Positions 1-8,968 of a stretch of DNA of 64,000 nt are shown here, one piece after another. This stretch comes from JASHPR01 sp963815375 (GTDB lineage: Bacteria > Actinomycetota > Actinomycetes > Streptosporangiales > Streptosporangiaceae). The stretch's first letter is position 1; each line of letters begins with the position of its first letter. Position numbers and translations under genes: made by a program. The DNA lies in NCBI GenBank assembly GCA_963815375.1, contig CAWFGX010000005.1, forward strand, positions 1,488,001 to 1,552,000, written 5' to 3'. The notes under the pieces were generated by a model. It had not been told where the DNA came from, did not search any database, and was given only the letters and a program-made list of their open reading frames with translations.

Positions 1-2
1 TC

Positions 3-1166
3 GGGCCGCTGGCCGACGACCCGCTGGCGTTCTTTGGCGGTTACACGTTCCCCCGGCACCTGGGCGGGCTGGCCGACCGGGACGGCGCGGCCGACCGGGG
101 CGAGCCCGCTGGTGACGGCGTCGGGCTGGTCGCCCAGACCGCGCTGGACGCCCTGCGCGCCGAGTTCCCGCGGGCCACGGTGGAGTTCGCTCCCGGATGC
201 GGGGTGCGGTCACCGGAGCGCTCCGGGATCGCCGCCGCCGTGGACTGCGCCCGCGGCGCGGACGTGGTGATCGCCCTGCTCGGGGACGAGGCTGGCCATT
301 TCGGCCGGGGCAGCTCGGGCGAGGGCTGCGACGCCGGCGACCTTTCCCTGCCCGGGCCCCAGGGCGACCTGCTAGAGCAGCTGATCGCGGCCGGCAAGCC
401 GGTGGTCCTCGTGCTCGTCACCGGCAGGCCGTACGCTATCGGGCCGTCCGCGGCACAGCTCGCCGCCGCGCTGCAGACGTACTTCCCCGGCCAGGAGGCC
501 GCCGCCGCGATCGCTGGTGTTCTGTCTGGCCGGGTAGTGCCGAGCGGCAAGCTCCCGCTCGAGCTGCCCGCCCTGGCCGGCTCGCAGCCAGCGGGCTATC
601 TCGCCACCCGGCTGGCCGCCCGTACCGAGGTCACCTCGGTGGACCCGACGCCGCTGTTCCCGTTCGGGCACGGGCTGTCGTACACCAGCTTCGAGTACTC
701 GGACCTGGTCATCCGGCCCGCTGGAGCCGAGAGTGAGGCGGCGGGGACCACCCCTGGCCGCGGGCCCCAGGTCGCGACAGCGGGCGCAGCGGAGATCGCC
801 TGCACGGTCCGCAACTCTGGCGACCTGGCCGGTGACGAGGTGGTCCAGCTGTACCTGAGCGACCCGGTTGCTCAGGTGGCCCGGCCGCTGCGTTACCTGG
901 CCGGCTTCGCGCGGGTCGGACTGCAGCCGGGTGAGGCCCGCCAGGTGCTGTTCCTGCTGCACGCCGACCGGACCGCGTTCGCTGGCGTCGACGGCGGGCT
1001 GGTAGTCGAGCCGGGCGTCATCGAGGTCGCCATCGGCTCGTCCTCGCAGGATGTGCGGCTGCACGGCTCTCTGGAGCTGGTCGGCCCGCAGCGAACTGTC
1101 GGCTCGGACCGGGTTCTCACTACGCCAGTCACTGTGGAAGGTCCCCTTCCCCCGGAAGGGGATTAA
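3..1166 (+). CDS. Glycoside hydrolase family 3, C-terminal part (beta-xylosidase/beta-glucosidase type), 5' end outside window
   Basis: The reading frame is open from base 3, so the gene begins upstream of the window. The visible part is the GH3 C-terminal alpha/beta sandwich (GPLADDPLAFFGGY near the start, then VVLVLVTGRPY and the FPFGHGLSYTSFEY block). A fibronectin-III-like domain follows (CTVRNSGDLAGDEVVQLYL and RPLRYLAGFARV). GH3 enzymes release terminal beta-sugars; the catalytic Asp domain lies outside the window. The next two genes are xylulokinase and xylose isomerase, so a beta-xylosidase feeding xylose into that pathway is the likeliest role (inference). There is no sign of decay in the visible part. 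Confidence 0.85.
   Translation, partial: GPLADDPLAFFGGYTFPRHLGGLADRDGAADRGEPAGDGVGLVAQTALDALRAEFPRATVEFAPGCGVRSPERSGIAAAVDCARGADVVIALLGDEAGHFGRGSSGEGCDAGDLSLPGPQGDLLEQLIAAGKPVVLVLVTGRPYAIGPSAAQLAAALQTYFPGQEAAAAIAGVLSGRVVPSGKLPLELPALAGSQPAGYLATRLAARTEVTSVDPTPLFPFGHGLSYTSFEYSDLVIRPAGAESEAAGTTPGRGPQVATAGAAEIACTVRNSGDLAGDEVVQLYLSDPVAQVARPLRYLAGFARVGLQPGEARQVLFLLHADRTAFAGVDGGLVVEPGVIEVAIGSSSQDVRLHGSLELVGPQRTVGSDRVLTTPVTVEGPLPPEGD
1143..1161 (+). terminator. Hairpin over the stop of the GH3 gene
   Basis: CCCCTTCC pairs perfectly with GGAAGGGG across a 3-nt loop. The hairpin runs into the end of the coding frame. No T-tract follows, so it may be a weak or Rho-assisted terminator. Confidence 0.35.
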
Positions 1167-1585
1167 GGACACTCACAGCGGCTCGGTGTCCGTTCTGGCC
1201 TGAGCCAGGCCACGGTCCTGTCCCGCCGTAACTACGTATTCGATGATCTGGGCGGCCCGGCCGTTCTATTTGCAGTCCGGCAGCCCAGGTCATGGAAAAG
1301 CTACCGCTGAGCATGCTCCGGCCAAGTATGGGCTTATCGGCCGGAAGCTGGCTGTGGAGCTTGCGGCCCGGTTTGCCGGGCCGATGTCTTGCACGTTGCG
1401 GCGTCTCTTGCCAGGATTAGTTTCTTGAAAGTTTCCGAACGTTTTCGGACCGGCACTCGTGGCAGGCGAACGGGCCCGGGCGCGTGGCGCCAGAGGTTCG
1501 CAGTTGTGAACGCCCTTCCCTGCCCGGTCGCCGGTGGCTATGACAGAAGGGGGCAGGACAGCGAACGTCGTCGGAAGGGGCGGTC
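1167..1585 (+). promoter_or_regulatory. Gene-free leader of the xylose operon with candidate operator
   Basis: No convincing gene is seen in these 419 bases. At 1421-1449 there are overlapping symmetric elements: TTTCTTGAAA (1421-1430), GAAAGTTTC (1427-1435) and the near-palindrome TCCGAACGTTTTCGGA (1434-1449). They sit about 140 nt upstream of the xylulokinase start. GAAA/TTTC dyads are typical of sugar-responsive LacI/ROK operators, so a xylose-responsive operator is plausible. No regulator gene is visible in the window. Confidence 0.4.
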
Positions 1586-3058
1586 ATGCTAGTGGCCGGC
1601 GTCGACTCGTCGACCCAGTCATGCAAGGTGGTGCTGTGCCAGGCCGAAGACGGCACGGTGGTCGCGCGCGGCAGTGCGCCACACCCGGACGGCACGGAGG
1701 CCGACCCGGCCGCGTGGTGGGCGGCGCTGCAGCAGGCAGGTGACGGGCTGCTGCAGCGCGCCGCTGCTGTCGGCGTCGCTGCCCAGCAGCACGGCATGGT
1801 CGTTTTGGACGACGACGGCGAGGTGATCCGGCCCGCGCTGTTGTGGAACGACCTGCGTTCGGCAGCCGCGGCAGCCGAGCTGACCGGCGAGATGGGCGGC
1901 CCGCAGTGGTGGGCCTCTAACACCGGCAGCGTCCCCACCGCGTCGTTCACGGTCACTAAGCTGCGCTGGCTGGCCGAGCACGAGCCGGACAGCGCCCGCC
2001 GTGTCGCGGCCGCGGCGTTGCCGCACGACTGGCTGACATGGTGGCTGCGCGGTACCGGCCAGAGGAGGCGCGCAGATCTTGCTGGCCACCCGGACCGGGC
2101 CCAGCGGGCCGGGCCAGAGACCCAGACACCGCTCGTGACCGACCGCGGCGACGCGTCCGGAACTGGTTACTTCTCGCCCGCCTCCGGGGAATGGCTGCCT
2201 GACCTCGTGAAAGCCGCCATCGGCCATCCGCTGCGGCTGCCGCGGGTGGCCGGGCCGGCCGAGGTGGTCGGCGAGACCTCGTGGGGCGCGGCTGTGTCCG
2301 CGGGGACGGGCGACAACATGGGCGCCGCGCTCGGCCTCGGCCTCGGGCCTGGCGATGTGGCCGTATCGATCGGGACGTCGGGGACCGCGTTCGCGGTCAG
2401 CGAGGTGCCCGCAGCCGACCCGTCCGGGGCGGTGGCCGGGTTCGCGGACGCCACCGGCCGGTTCCTGCCACTGGTCTGCACGATCAACGCGGGCCTGGTG
2501 CTGTCCGCTGTAGCGACGCTGCTCGGCACCGACCTAGCCGGATTCGACGCGCTGGCGCTGGCGGCTCAGCCTGGCGCTGGCGGGCTCACCCTTCTGCCGT
2601 ACCTGGACGGCGAGCGTACCCCGGACCGCCCGGACGCGACCGGCGTGCTGCGCGGCCTGACCACGCACAACGCGACCAGGGAAAACCTGGCCCGGGCCAC
2701 GGTCGAGGCCGTGCTCGCGTCCCTGGCCGACGCCGCCGGCCTGCTGGCCGCTCACGGAGCATCGGCCGCCACGTCCCGCCGCGTGCTGCTGATCGGCGGC
2801 GGGGCGAGATCGCCTGCCGTGCGCCAGATCGCCCCGGGTATCTTCGGCTGCCAGGTCAGCGTGCCCGAGCCAGAGGAGTACGTGGCCCTCGGCGCGGCCC
2901 GCCAGGCCGCGTGGTCGCTGGCCGGGACTACGGAACCGCCGCCCTGGCCGCCCCGGCCCGCGACCACCCACGACGGCGAGCCCCAGCCGCAGATCCGCGA
3001 GCGCCACGCGGCGCTCCGCGAAGACACCGCCACCTGGAAGGAAGGAGCGAGCACGTGA
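1586..3058 (+). CDS. xylB: Xylulokinase (FGGY family)
   Basis: This 490-residue protein matches the usual length of xylulokinase, which phosphorylates D-xylulose with ATP to xylulose 5-phosphate in the cytoplasm. It shows the FGGY-kinase architecture: the N-terminal ATPase fold begins AGVDSSTQSCKVV, the substrate segment contains QQHGMVVLD and LLWNDLRS, and the second domain has GTGDNMGAALGLG, SIGTSGTAF and a late RRVLLIGGGARSPAVRQI. The ATG follows a GGAAGGGG ribosome site. The stop overlaps the GTG start of the isomerase gene by 4 nt, so the two are translationally coupled. Confidence 0.93.
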   Translation: MLVAGVDSSTQSCKVVLCQAEDGTVVARGSAPHPDGTEADPAAWWAALQQAGDGLLQRAAAVGVAAQQHGMVVLDDDGEVIRPALLWNDLRSAAAAAELTGEMGGPQWWASNTGSVPTASFTVTKLRWLAEHEPDSARRVAAAALPHDWLTWWLRGTGQRRRADLAGHPDRAQRAGPETQTPLVTDRGDASGTGYFSPASGEWLPDLVKAAIGHPLRLPRVAGPAEVVGETSWGAAVSAGTGDNMGAALGLGLGPGDVAVSIGTSGTAFAVSEVPAADPSGAVAGFADATGRFLPLVCTINAGLVLSAVATLLGTDLAGFDALALAAQPGAGGLTLLPYLDGERTPDRPDATGVLRGLTTHNATRENLARATVEAVLASLADAAGLLAAHGASAATSRRVLLIGGGARSPAVRQIAPGIFGCQVSVPEPEEYVALGAARQAAWSLAGTTEPPPWPPRPATTHDGEPQPQIRERHAALREDTATWKEGAST

Positions 3059-4218
3059 GCACTGACCAGTATCAGCCCACGCCGGAGGACCACTTCTCGT
3101 TCGGCATCTGGACCGTGGGCTGGCAGGGGGTGGACGTTTTCGGCTCGGCGGTGCGCCCGCCGATGCCCGCCGAGCGCGCCGTGCGCAAGCTGGCCGAACT
3201 CGGCGCCTACGGCGTGAACTTCCACGACAACGACGTGTTCGGCTTCGACGACTCAGCCGAAGAGCGGGAGGAGCGGATCGCCGCCTTCCGCAAGGCCCTC
3301 GACGAGACCGGCCTGGTTGTGACCACCGCGACCACGAACCTGTTCGGGCACCCGATCTTCAAGGAAGGCGCGTTCACCGCCAACGACCGGGACGTGCGCC
3401 GGTTCGCGATCGCCAAGGTCATGCGCAATCTCGACCTCGCCGCCGAGCTCGGCGCGCGGATCTACGTGTGCTGGGGCGGCCGGGAAGGAGCGGAATCCGG
3501 GGCCAGCAAGGACGTGCGCGCGGCTCTCGACCGCTACAAGGAGGCGTTCGACATCCTGGGCCAGTACGTCATCGACCAGGGGTACGCGCTGCGGTTCGCG
3601 ATCGAGCCGAAGCCGAACGAGCCGCGCGGCGACATCCTGCTGCCCACGGCCGGGCACGCGCTGGCGTTCATCAACGAGCTTGAGCATCCCGAGCTGGTCG
3701 GCCTGAACCCCGAGGTCGGCCACGAGGAGATGTCCGGGCTCAACTACGCCCACGGGATCAGCCAGGCGCTGTGGCACGGGAAGCTGTTCCACATCGATCT
3801 CAACGGCCAGAACGGCCCGCGCTACGACCAGGACCTGCGTTTTGGGGCCGGGAACGCCAGGGGAGCGTTCTGGGTGGTCGACGCGCTGGAGGCGGGCGGC
3901 TACGACGGGCCGGTGCACTTCGACTACAAGCCGCCGCGGACCGAGGACGACGACGGCGTCTGGGAGTCGGCCGCCGCGTGCATGCGCAACTACCTCATCC
4001 TGCGGGAGAAGGTTCGCGCTTTCCGCCGCGACCCCAAGGTGCTCGAGGCGTTGCGGGCCGCCCGGGTGCCAGACCTGTCGCTGCCGACCCTCGCCGACGG
4101 TGAGACCTGGCGCGACATCCGCGGCTACACGCCGGACATCAACGCGCTTGCGGCGCGCGGCATGGCGTTCGAGCGGCTCGACCAGCTGGCCCTGGAGTGG
4201 CTCTACGGGGTGCGGTAA
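3055..4218 (+). CDS. xylA: Xylose isomerase
   Basis: This 387-residue class I (actinomycete-type) xylose isomerase interconverts D-xylose and D-xylulose. The TIM-barrel signatures are visible: FHDND, TTNLFGHPIFKEGAFTAND (active-site His), IEPKPNEPRGD (metal Glu), NPEVGHEEMSGLN (metal His) and HIDLNGQNGPRYDQDLRF (metal Asp pair). The GTG start lies in a GTGA overlap with the kinase stop and is preceded by GGAAGGAG. With the kinase and the upstream GH3 enzyme it forms a xylan/xylose use unit. Confidence 0.96.
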   Translation: MSTDQYQPTPEDHFSFGIWTVGWQGVDVFGSAVRPPMPAERAVRKLAELGAYGVNFHDNDVFGFDDSAEEREERIAAFRKALDETGLVVTTATTNLFGHPIFKEGAFTANDRDVRRFAIAKVMRNLDLAAELGARIYVCWGGREGAESGASKDVRAALDRYKEAFDILGQYVIDQGYALRFAIEPKPNEPRGDILLPTAGHALAFINELEHPELVGLNPEVGHEEMSGLNYAHGISQALWHGKLFHIDLNGQNGPRYDQDLRFGAGNARGAFWVVDALEAGGYDGPVHFDYKPPRTEDDDGVWESAAACMRNYLILREKVRAFRRDPKVLEALRAARVPDLSLPTLADGETWRDIRGYTPDINALAARGMAFERLDQLALEWLYGVR

Positions 4219-4259
4219 ACCGGCCGCGGGCCCGGGCGGAGGACTGCCTGTAGCCCCAG

Positions 4260-4739
4260 TTACGGCGTCTGGTACGCCTTCTGCAGCGTGGCGATGTCGA
4301 ACTTCCTCATCGTGAACATCGCCTCGGTGACACGGCGGACCTTCTCCGGATCCGGGTCGCTGATCATCTCCATGAACACGGTCGGGACCACCTGCCAGGA
4401 CAGCCCGAACCTGTCCTTCACCCAGCCGCAGACGTTCTCCTCGCCTCCGTCGGCGAGCCGGTACCAGTAGTAGTCAACCTCGTCCTGGTCCGAGCACGGG
4501 ATGACCAGCGAGAAGGCCTCGCTCAGCTTGTGCGCAGGACCGCCGTTGAGGGCGAGGAACTTCTGCCCGAGCACCTCGAACTCGACGGTCAGCACCGAGC
4601 CGGCAGGCCCAGGCCCAGCCTCGGTGTAGCGGCTGATCCTGCCGATGCTGGAGCCAGGGAAGAGGCTGACGTAGAACCGTGCCGCCTCCTCGCCCTGAGT
4701 GTCGAACCACAGGCAGGTAGTGAGTTCCTTGCTAGGCAT
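4260..4739 (-). CDS. VOC-superfamily protein (PhnB / 3-demethylubiquinone-9 methyltransferase-like)
   Basis: This 159-residue protein opens with TTCLWFDTQGEEAARFYVSLFPGSSIG and contains FLALNGGPAHKLSEAFSLVI, VDYYWYRLADGG and CGWVKDRFGLSWQVVP. This is the typical pattern of the PhnB/YjdN branch of the vicinal-oxygen-chelate fold. Despite the common database name, these are not proven methyltransferases, and the substrate is unknown. The ATG at 4739 is chosen because GGAGG lies 5 nt upstream; the frame is open further upstream but has no better site. It is convergent with xylA. Confidence 0.85.
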   Translation of the reverse strand: MPSKELTTCLWFDTQGEEAARFYVSLFPGSSIGRISRYTEAGPGPAGSVLTVEFEVLGQKFLALNGGPAHKLSEAFSLVIPCSDQDEVDYYWYRLADGGEENVCGWVKDRFGLSWQVVPTVFMEMISDPDPEKVRRVTEAMFTMRKFDIATLQKAYQTP

Positions 4740-4822
4740 CGCTTCCTCCGTCGTCGTCGGCTGTCGTTCTTTATGACAGAACGATTCGCTAGCAGCTAAC
4801 TCATCGGTCGGGCCGGCCGTGC

Positions 4823-5521
4823 CTACCATGGGACCCTGGTCCCGTCCCAGGAGAGGAACTCGCCGGAGGGCCCGTCGTCGGGCAGCAGGGCCAGCCGGAC
4901 CGCGCCCGCTGCGCCCTCGGCCGGGTCACCGCCGTCAGCGGCGGCACGGGCGTTGAGCCCGGTGCGGCGAAGGCCAGGAGCGGTCGCGTTCACCAGAATG
5001 CCATCAGCGGCGAGCGCGTTGGCGTACAGCACCGTGAGCATGTTCAGCGCTGTCTTGGACGAGCGGTACGCGGCGAAGGCCGACGATCCGTGCTCGGCCG
5101 CGACAGCCAGCGACCCGGTGCTGCTGGAGATGTTCACGATGCGGGGGTGGGCAGAGCGGCGAAGCGCCGGCACAAAGGCGTTGGTCACTGCCACGACCCC
5201 GAACACGTTCGTCTCGTATACCCGGCGGAATTCGTCGACGTCCTGCTGGTCGGGTGCCTTGGCTTCCAGGGAGATCCCGGCGTTGTTCACCAGGATGTCC
5301 AGCACAGCGATCTCGCGCGCGGCCGCGGCGATGCTCGCCGCGTCGGTCACGTCAAGCTGCAGCAGCCGGGTGTCCCCGCCGATCTCTTCGACGGCGGCCT
5401 TTCCGCGCCCGGCGTCGCGCGATCCGACGTAGACGGTCAGGCCTTCGGCAGCTAGCTGGCGGGCGATTTCCTTGCCGATGCCTGTGTTAGCACCGGTGAT
5501 CAGTACGACCGAGTTGTCCAT
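4823..5521 (-). CDS. Short-chain dehydrogenase/reductase
   Basis: This 232-residue classical SDR has the cofactor motif TGANTGIG near residue 8, NNAG in the middle, SSSTGSL carrying the catalytic Ser and AAYRSSKTALN carrying the Tyr-x-x-x-Lys pair. It is a soluble NAD(P)H-dependent oxidoreductase of unknown substrate. I start it at MDNSVVLITG because the fold begins there; the open frame continues upstream without recognisable sequence. It lies just upstream of the VOC gene on the same strand. Confidence 0.88.
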   Translation of the reverse strand: MDNSVVLITGANTGIGKEIARQLAAEGLTVYVGSRDAGRGKAAVEEIGGDTRLLQLDVTDAASIAAAAREIAVLDILVNNAGISLEAKAPDQQDVDEFRRVYETNVFGVVAVTNAFVPALRRSAHPRIVNISSSTGSLAVAAEHGSSAFAAYRSSKTALNMLTVLYANALAADGILVNATAPGLRRTGLNARAAADGGDPAEGAAGAVRLALLPDDGPSGEFLSWDGTRVPW

Positions 5522-5582
5522 ACGATGAGTCTTCCCCAGTGTGCTGGCCGAACGCCGGACGGGGCGCCGCGGCCCAGTGGCC

Positions 5583-5870
5583 TCAAGCCGACTGCGTACT
5601 GGTTCTGACGCTCGACGCCTGGCCAGCCTGTTCCCTGCGGCGGGCGATGAGGAGCGCGGTGGCGACCAGGCCGGTTGCAATCGTGGCTGCTGCCGAGGCC
5701 AGCAGGGTGTGCTGGGCGCCGAGCCATGTCGTGAGCGGGCCGCCGAGTGCGGTCCCGAGCGGGGTCGCGAGTATCGTCAGCGCACCACGGGCGGCCAGCA
5801 CCTGGGAGAGCAGTGCCGGCGGGCTTTCCCGCTGGAACACGGTGGCTGACAGTGCTGGGTAAGGCGCAAC
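5583..5870 (-). pseudogene. C-terminal scrap of an MFS transporter
   Basis: On the minus strand about 90 residues resemble the last two membrane helices of a major facilitator transporter (ATPLGTALGGPLTTWLG and ASAAATIATGLVATALLI, ending in a basic tail). No N-terminal 300 residues exist upstream, so this is a truncated remnant. Confidence 0.55.
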
Positions 5871-5901
5871 CGTCACAACCGACGCTGACACACTCCACGC
5901 C

Positions 5902-6018
5902 GTGGCGGTCGGCAGCCGGTCCATCGGCGGCACGGTCGAGTCCGCCGACCTGCGCCTCAACGGGGATCCGCAGGCCATCGGCGGCCTCACCGGCTTCCTG
6001 CAGGTGCTGCGGCCGTAA
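5902..6018 (+). pseudogene. C-terminal scrap of an unidentified gene
   Basis: A short plus-strand frame ends ADLRLNGDPQAIGGLTGF followed by LQVLRP and a stop. It looks like the tail of an SCP2-like or maleylpyruvate-isomerase-like protein, fused to the end of the MFS remnant by a deletion. There is no start or body. Confidence 0.35.
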
Positions 6019-6066
6019 CCGTCGCGCTCCTATAATCGGCGGCACCCCGTTGCCACAGGAGGCCAC

Positions 6067-6987
6067 GTGGACCGCATCGCCAGCATCGCAGCGGCCTGCC
6101 GTGGTGCGGCAGCGACGACGGCTGTGCTCGCACTGACAGCATTACCTGTGCTAGCGGGCTGTGCGTCTGGCGCGTCCGCGCCCGACCCGGGACACGGCAC
6201 CAGTTACTACGTCTCGCTCGGGGACTCGCTTTCGCAGGGCGTGCAGCCGGATCCGGGCGGGACCGGTGTCCGGACCAGCGACGGTTACGCCGATCAGCTC
6301 CACACGGCGCTGCGGCGCCGTGACCCCGGGCTGAAACTGGTCAAGCTCGGCTGTCCCGGCGAGACCACCAGCACGATGATCAAGGGAGGACTCTGCCGGT
6401 ACGCAGGGGGCTCGCAGCTGGCCGCGGCGGCCGGCTTCCTGCGCGCGCACGTGGGGCAGGTCACGCTGATCACCATCGACATCGGCTCAAATGACCTCAC
6501 CGCCTATGTCGCTGACTGCCAGACGAGCTCTAGCTTCGGTGAGTTCGCCGCCTGCCTCAGGGCCAGCGTTCCGCCCGCTCTGGCCAACCTGGCGAAGATC
6601 CTGACGACGCTGCTCGGAGCCGCTGGCACACAGGTCCGCATCATCGGCATGACCTACTACGACCCGATGCTGGCGCAGTGGACCCAGGGGCCGACTGGCC
6701 AGGCGCAGGCGCGTGAAAGCGAGGAGGTCGTGCAGACCTACGGCCAGATGCTGGCCGGCGTCTACACGAAGTACGGCGCGCGAGTGGCTGACGTGTTCGG
6801 CGCTTTCCACAGCACGGATTTCTCCGGCAGCGTGACGCTGCCCGGGATCGGCACCATCCCGCCCAATGTGGCGGACATCTGCCGCTGGACCTGGGAGTGC
6901 GCGCCAGCCCCACGCGGCCCGAACGTGCACGCCGACACGGCTGGGTACCAGGTCATCGCCCAGGCGTTCCTGCGCGCCGACAGCTGA
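6067..6987 (+). CDS. Secreted SGNH/GDSL hydrolase lipoprotein (lipase/esterase type)
   Basis: This 306-residue protein has a signal peptide ending in the lipobox LAGC (Cys32 would be lipidated). It then has block I SLGDSLSQG with the nucleophile Ser54, block III IDIGSNDLT, and block V near the end in NVHADTAGYQ with the catalytic His. The order and length fit the Streptomyces-type SGNH extracellular lipase family, which hydrolyses ester bonds outside the membrane. Several paired Cys residues are expected to form disulfides. The GTG start follows CAGGAGG. It stands alone. Confidence 0.88.
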   Translation: MDRIASIAAACRGAAATTAVLALTALPVLAGCASGASAPDPGHGTSYYVSLGDSLSQGVQPDPGGTGVRTSDGYADQLHTALRRRDPGLKLVKLGCPGETTSTMIKGGLCRYAGGSQLAAAAGFLRAHVGQVTLITIDIGSNDLTAYVADCQTSSSFGEFAACLRASVPPALANLAKILTTLLGAAGTQVRIIGMTYYDPMLAQWTQGPTGQAQARESEEVVQTYGQMLAGVYTKYGARVADVFGAFHSTDFSGSVTLPGIGTIPPNVADICRWTWECAPAPRGPNVHADTAGYQVIAQAFLRADS

Positions 6988-7042
6988 GTCAGGCGGTCGG
7001 GCTGCCCGATGACGGGAGCGCGCTGGGCGCGGTGACTGCACA

Positions 7043-7649
7043 ATGCCGTGCATGGCCAGCGACGACGATGAGCTCGATGCACTGCGGGCGAGATGCACTC
7101 GCTTCCTGAGCGGGCATGGCCCGCAGATGCTCGCGACGATCCCTGCGGATACCGAACTGGACCGTTACGGCGAAGGCGGCGTCGTTGCCGTCGTGGAGGC
7201 CGAGGTGGCCGAGTTGCTCGGCAAGTCGGCCGCGGTGTTCGTGCCCAGCGGGACGATGGCCCAGCAATCGGTGCTGCGCGTCCATGCAGACCGGCGCGGG
7301 TTGCGGACCGTGGGCTTCCACGTGGACCGCCACGAAGGGCGCGGATATGAGCGGCTGCAAGCCCTGACCGGTCGGCCGATCGGCGACCCGAACCGGCTGC
7401 TGACCCTCGGCGACCTGGAGGCAGTGGCTGAGCCGCTGGCGGCGTTGGTGCTCGAACTGCCGCAGCGCGACCTCGGCGGTCAGCAGCCTGCTTGAGCTCG
7501 CCCAGGAAAGCCGGATCTGGGTGGCCCGCGGGAAACCCGCCAGCACTGCCGACCCGGACACGCTGCTGCTCGAGCTCAGTGTGGGCGACGCGACCTGTGC
7601 CCTGCAGACAGCCGAGATCCGCGCGATCTTCGCCGAGCTGGTGGGCTGA
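7043..7649 (+). pseudogene. Threonine aldolase-like PLP enzyme with deleted core
   Basis: The N-terminal part (about 145 residues) matches beta-eliminating lyase/threonine aldolase proteins: AEVAELLGKSAAVFVPSGTMAQQ, then VLELPQRDLGG. The frame stops at 7495, but another frame gives the family C-terminus (LLELAQESRIWVA, then ALQTAEIRAIFAELVG) up to the stop at 7649. About 120-150 central residues, including the PLP-binding Lys region, are missing. The gene is therefore inactivated by deletion plus frameshift. Confidence 0.75.
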
Positions 7650-7687
7650 GGCGAGGAGGGTTTCCTGCGAGCCCGCGGCTGAACGTA

Positions 7688-8050
7688 TCAGCAGACCTCA
7701 GCTGCATAGAGCTTCTCTAGCTTGGCGCCGAGGAACTCTGTCATCTGATCTAGCTGCCGCCGTTTGTCCTGGATCTCGTCCAGCTTGGCTGCCAGCAGTT
7801 CGCGTTGCCGGGCCTCGTCGAGGGAGCCACCAAGGTAGGCGGCGGCGATCGGGCCGAGTTCGGAGAGCGTGAAGCCGATCGACTTGGCGATCTTGATGCC
7901 CTTGATCAGCTCGACCGTGCTCTCGTCGTATTCGGCGTAAGAACGTGACCCGGCCCGGCGGGAGGCACACGGCACCAGCCCAAGGCGGGTGTAAAGGCGC
8001 ACAGTGTCCCGGGTGACCCCGGCTTCGCGGGCGACCTCGCCGATCAGCAG
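7688..8050 (-). CDS. MerR-family regulator
   Basis: This ~120-residue protein has a MerR winged helix (LIGEVAREAGVTRDTVRLYTRLGLV), the SYAEYDESTVELIKGIKIAKSIGFTL block and a C-terminal coiled coil (LLAAKLDEIQDKRRQLDQM). It lacks a large effector domain but has a late Cys. In-frame sequence before ATG-like codons is short: an in-frame TAG lies upstream, and AAGGAG sits 6 nt before a CTG at 8050. A CTG start is therefore the best reading, and a shorter start would cut the helix-turn-helix. It is divergent from the SDR at 8099 and shares its MerR-type dyad. Confidence 0.8.
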   Translation of the reverse strand: MLIGEVAREAGVTRDTVRLYTRLGLVPCASRRAGSRSYAEYDESTVELIKGIKIAKSIGFTLSELGPIAAAYLGGSLDEARQRELLAAKLDEIQDKRRQLDQMTEFLGAKLEKLYAAEVC

Positions 8051-8060
8051 GACGCACTCC

Positions 8061-8094
8061 TTGACTGTTGACTATGGACCACAGTTTATGGTCC
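8061..8094 (+). promoter_or_regulatory. MerR-type promoter/operator
   Basis: TTGACT (8061-8066) and TATGGT (8087-8092) are separated by 20 bp, the stretched spacing typical of MerR-controlled promoters. The dyad GGACCA (8076-8081) / TGGTCC (8089-8094) lies inside the spacer and -10. The ATG of the SDR starts about 7 nt after the -10, so its mRNA is probably leaderless. Confidence 0.65.
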
Positions 8095-8098
8095 CAGC

Positions 8099-8968
8099 AT
8101 GAGCAACGCAGCTGATGAGCGCAGGATCGTGGTCGTGACTGGGGCCAGCGACGGGATCGGCGCCGCCGCCGCGCGGACCTTGACGAGCCGGGGAGACACC
8201 GTCGTGGTGGTGGGCAGATCGCCCGCTAAGACGCGGGCGGTCGCCGCTGATATCGGCGCGGACTATCACGTCGCCGACTTCACTCATCTCGATCAGGTTC
8301 GCGGCCTGGCGGCCGCGCTGCAGGTCCGGTACCCGCGGATCGACGTCCTGATCAACAACGCCGGGCTGATCGCTGGCGCCCAGCGTGTTCTCACCGCTGA
8401 CGGGCATGAGCTGACGTTCCAGGTGAACCACCTGGCCCCGTTCTTGCTGACCGTTCTTCTCAAAGACCAGCTGGCCGGCGCGCGGGGAAGGGTGATCACG
8501 ACATCGAGCGTGGCCGGGGCCGCGCGGAATGCGAGAGTCGTCGTGGACGACCTGGACATGGCTGAAGGCTATGGCTTCGGGCGCGCATACAGGGCGACCA
8601 AGCTGGCGAACGTCCTGTTCACCCGCGAGCTGGCCCGCCGGTGGGGGCCGCTGGGGGTGAGCGCCGCAGCCGTGCATCCCGGCATGGTGCGGTCAGAGTT
8701 TGGACGGTCGGGTTCCTTTGCCGTCCGGCTGGTCGCCTTCTACTCTCCGCTGCGGCTCGTCATGAGATCCCCCGAGCGCGGAGCGGACACGCTGGTGTGG
8801 TTGTCGGCCAGCGTTCCTGGCAAGGACTGGGACAGCGGCGGGTACTTCGCTGACCGCAAGCCAGCCACCGCCAGCCCGGGTGCCGACGACGCGGACCTGG
8901 CCCGTGAGCTTTGGGAGCGGTCGGCTCTCCTGTGCGGGTTCCGGCAGGCTCAAGAAGCGTCTGGGTGA
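8099..8968 (+). CDS. Short-chain dehydrogenase (retinol dehydrogenase-like)
   Basis: This 289-residue SDR has TGASDGIGAAAA (cofactor), DVLINNAGLIAG, TTSSVAGAARNARV with the catalytic Ser, and GRAYRATKLANVLF with Tyr-x-x-x-Lys. The long substrate loop and GMVRSEFGRSG tail resemble the retinol-dehydrogenase/WW-domain oxidoreductase group. Its promoter is the MerR dyad just upstream, so it is probably induced by the ligand of the divergent regulator. Its last 19 nt overlap the convergent next gene. Confidence 0.88.
   Translation: MSNAADERRIVVVTGASDGIGAAAARTLTSRGDTVVVVGRSPAKTRAVAADIGADYHVADFTHLDQVRGLAAALQVRYPRIDVLINNAGLIAGAQRVLTADGHELTFQVNHLAPFLLTVLLKDQLAGARGRVITTSSVAGAARNARVVVDDLDMAEGYGFGRAYRATKLANVLFTRELARRWGPLGVSAAAVHPGMVRSEFGRSGSFAVRLVAFYSPLRLVMRSPERGADTLVWLSASVPGKDWDSGGYFADRKPATASPGADDADLARELWERSALLCGFRQAQEASG

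Noticed and set aside
4260..4739. Ubiquinone-biosynthesis methyltransferase
   Set aside because: The database name of this VOC branch is historical; the protein has no SAM-binding motif.
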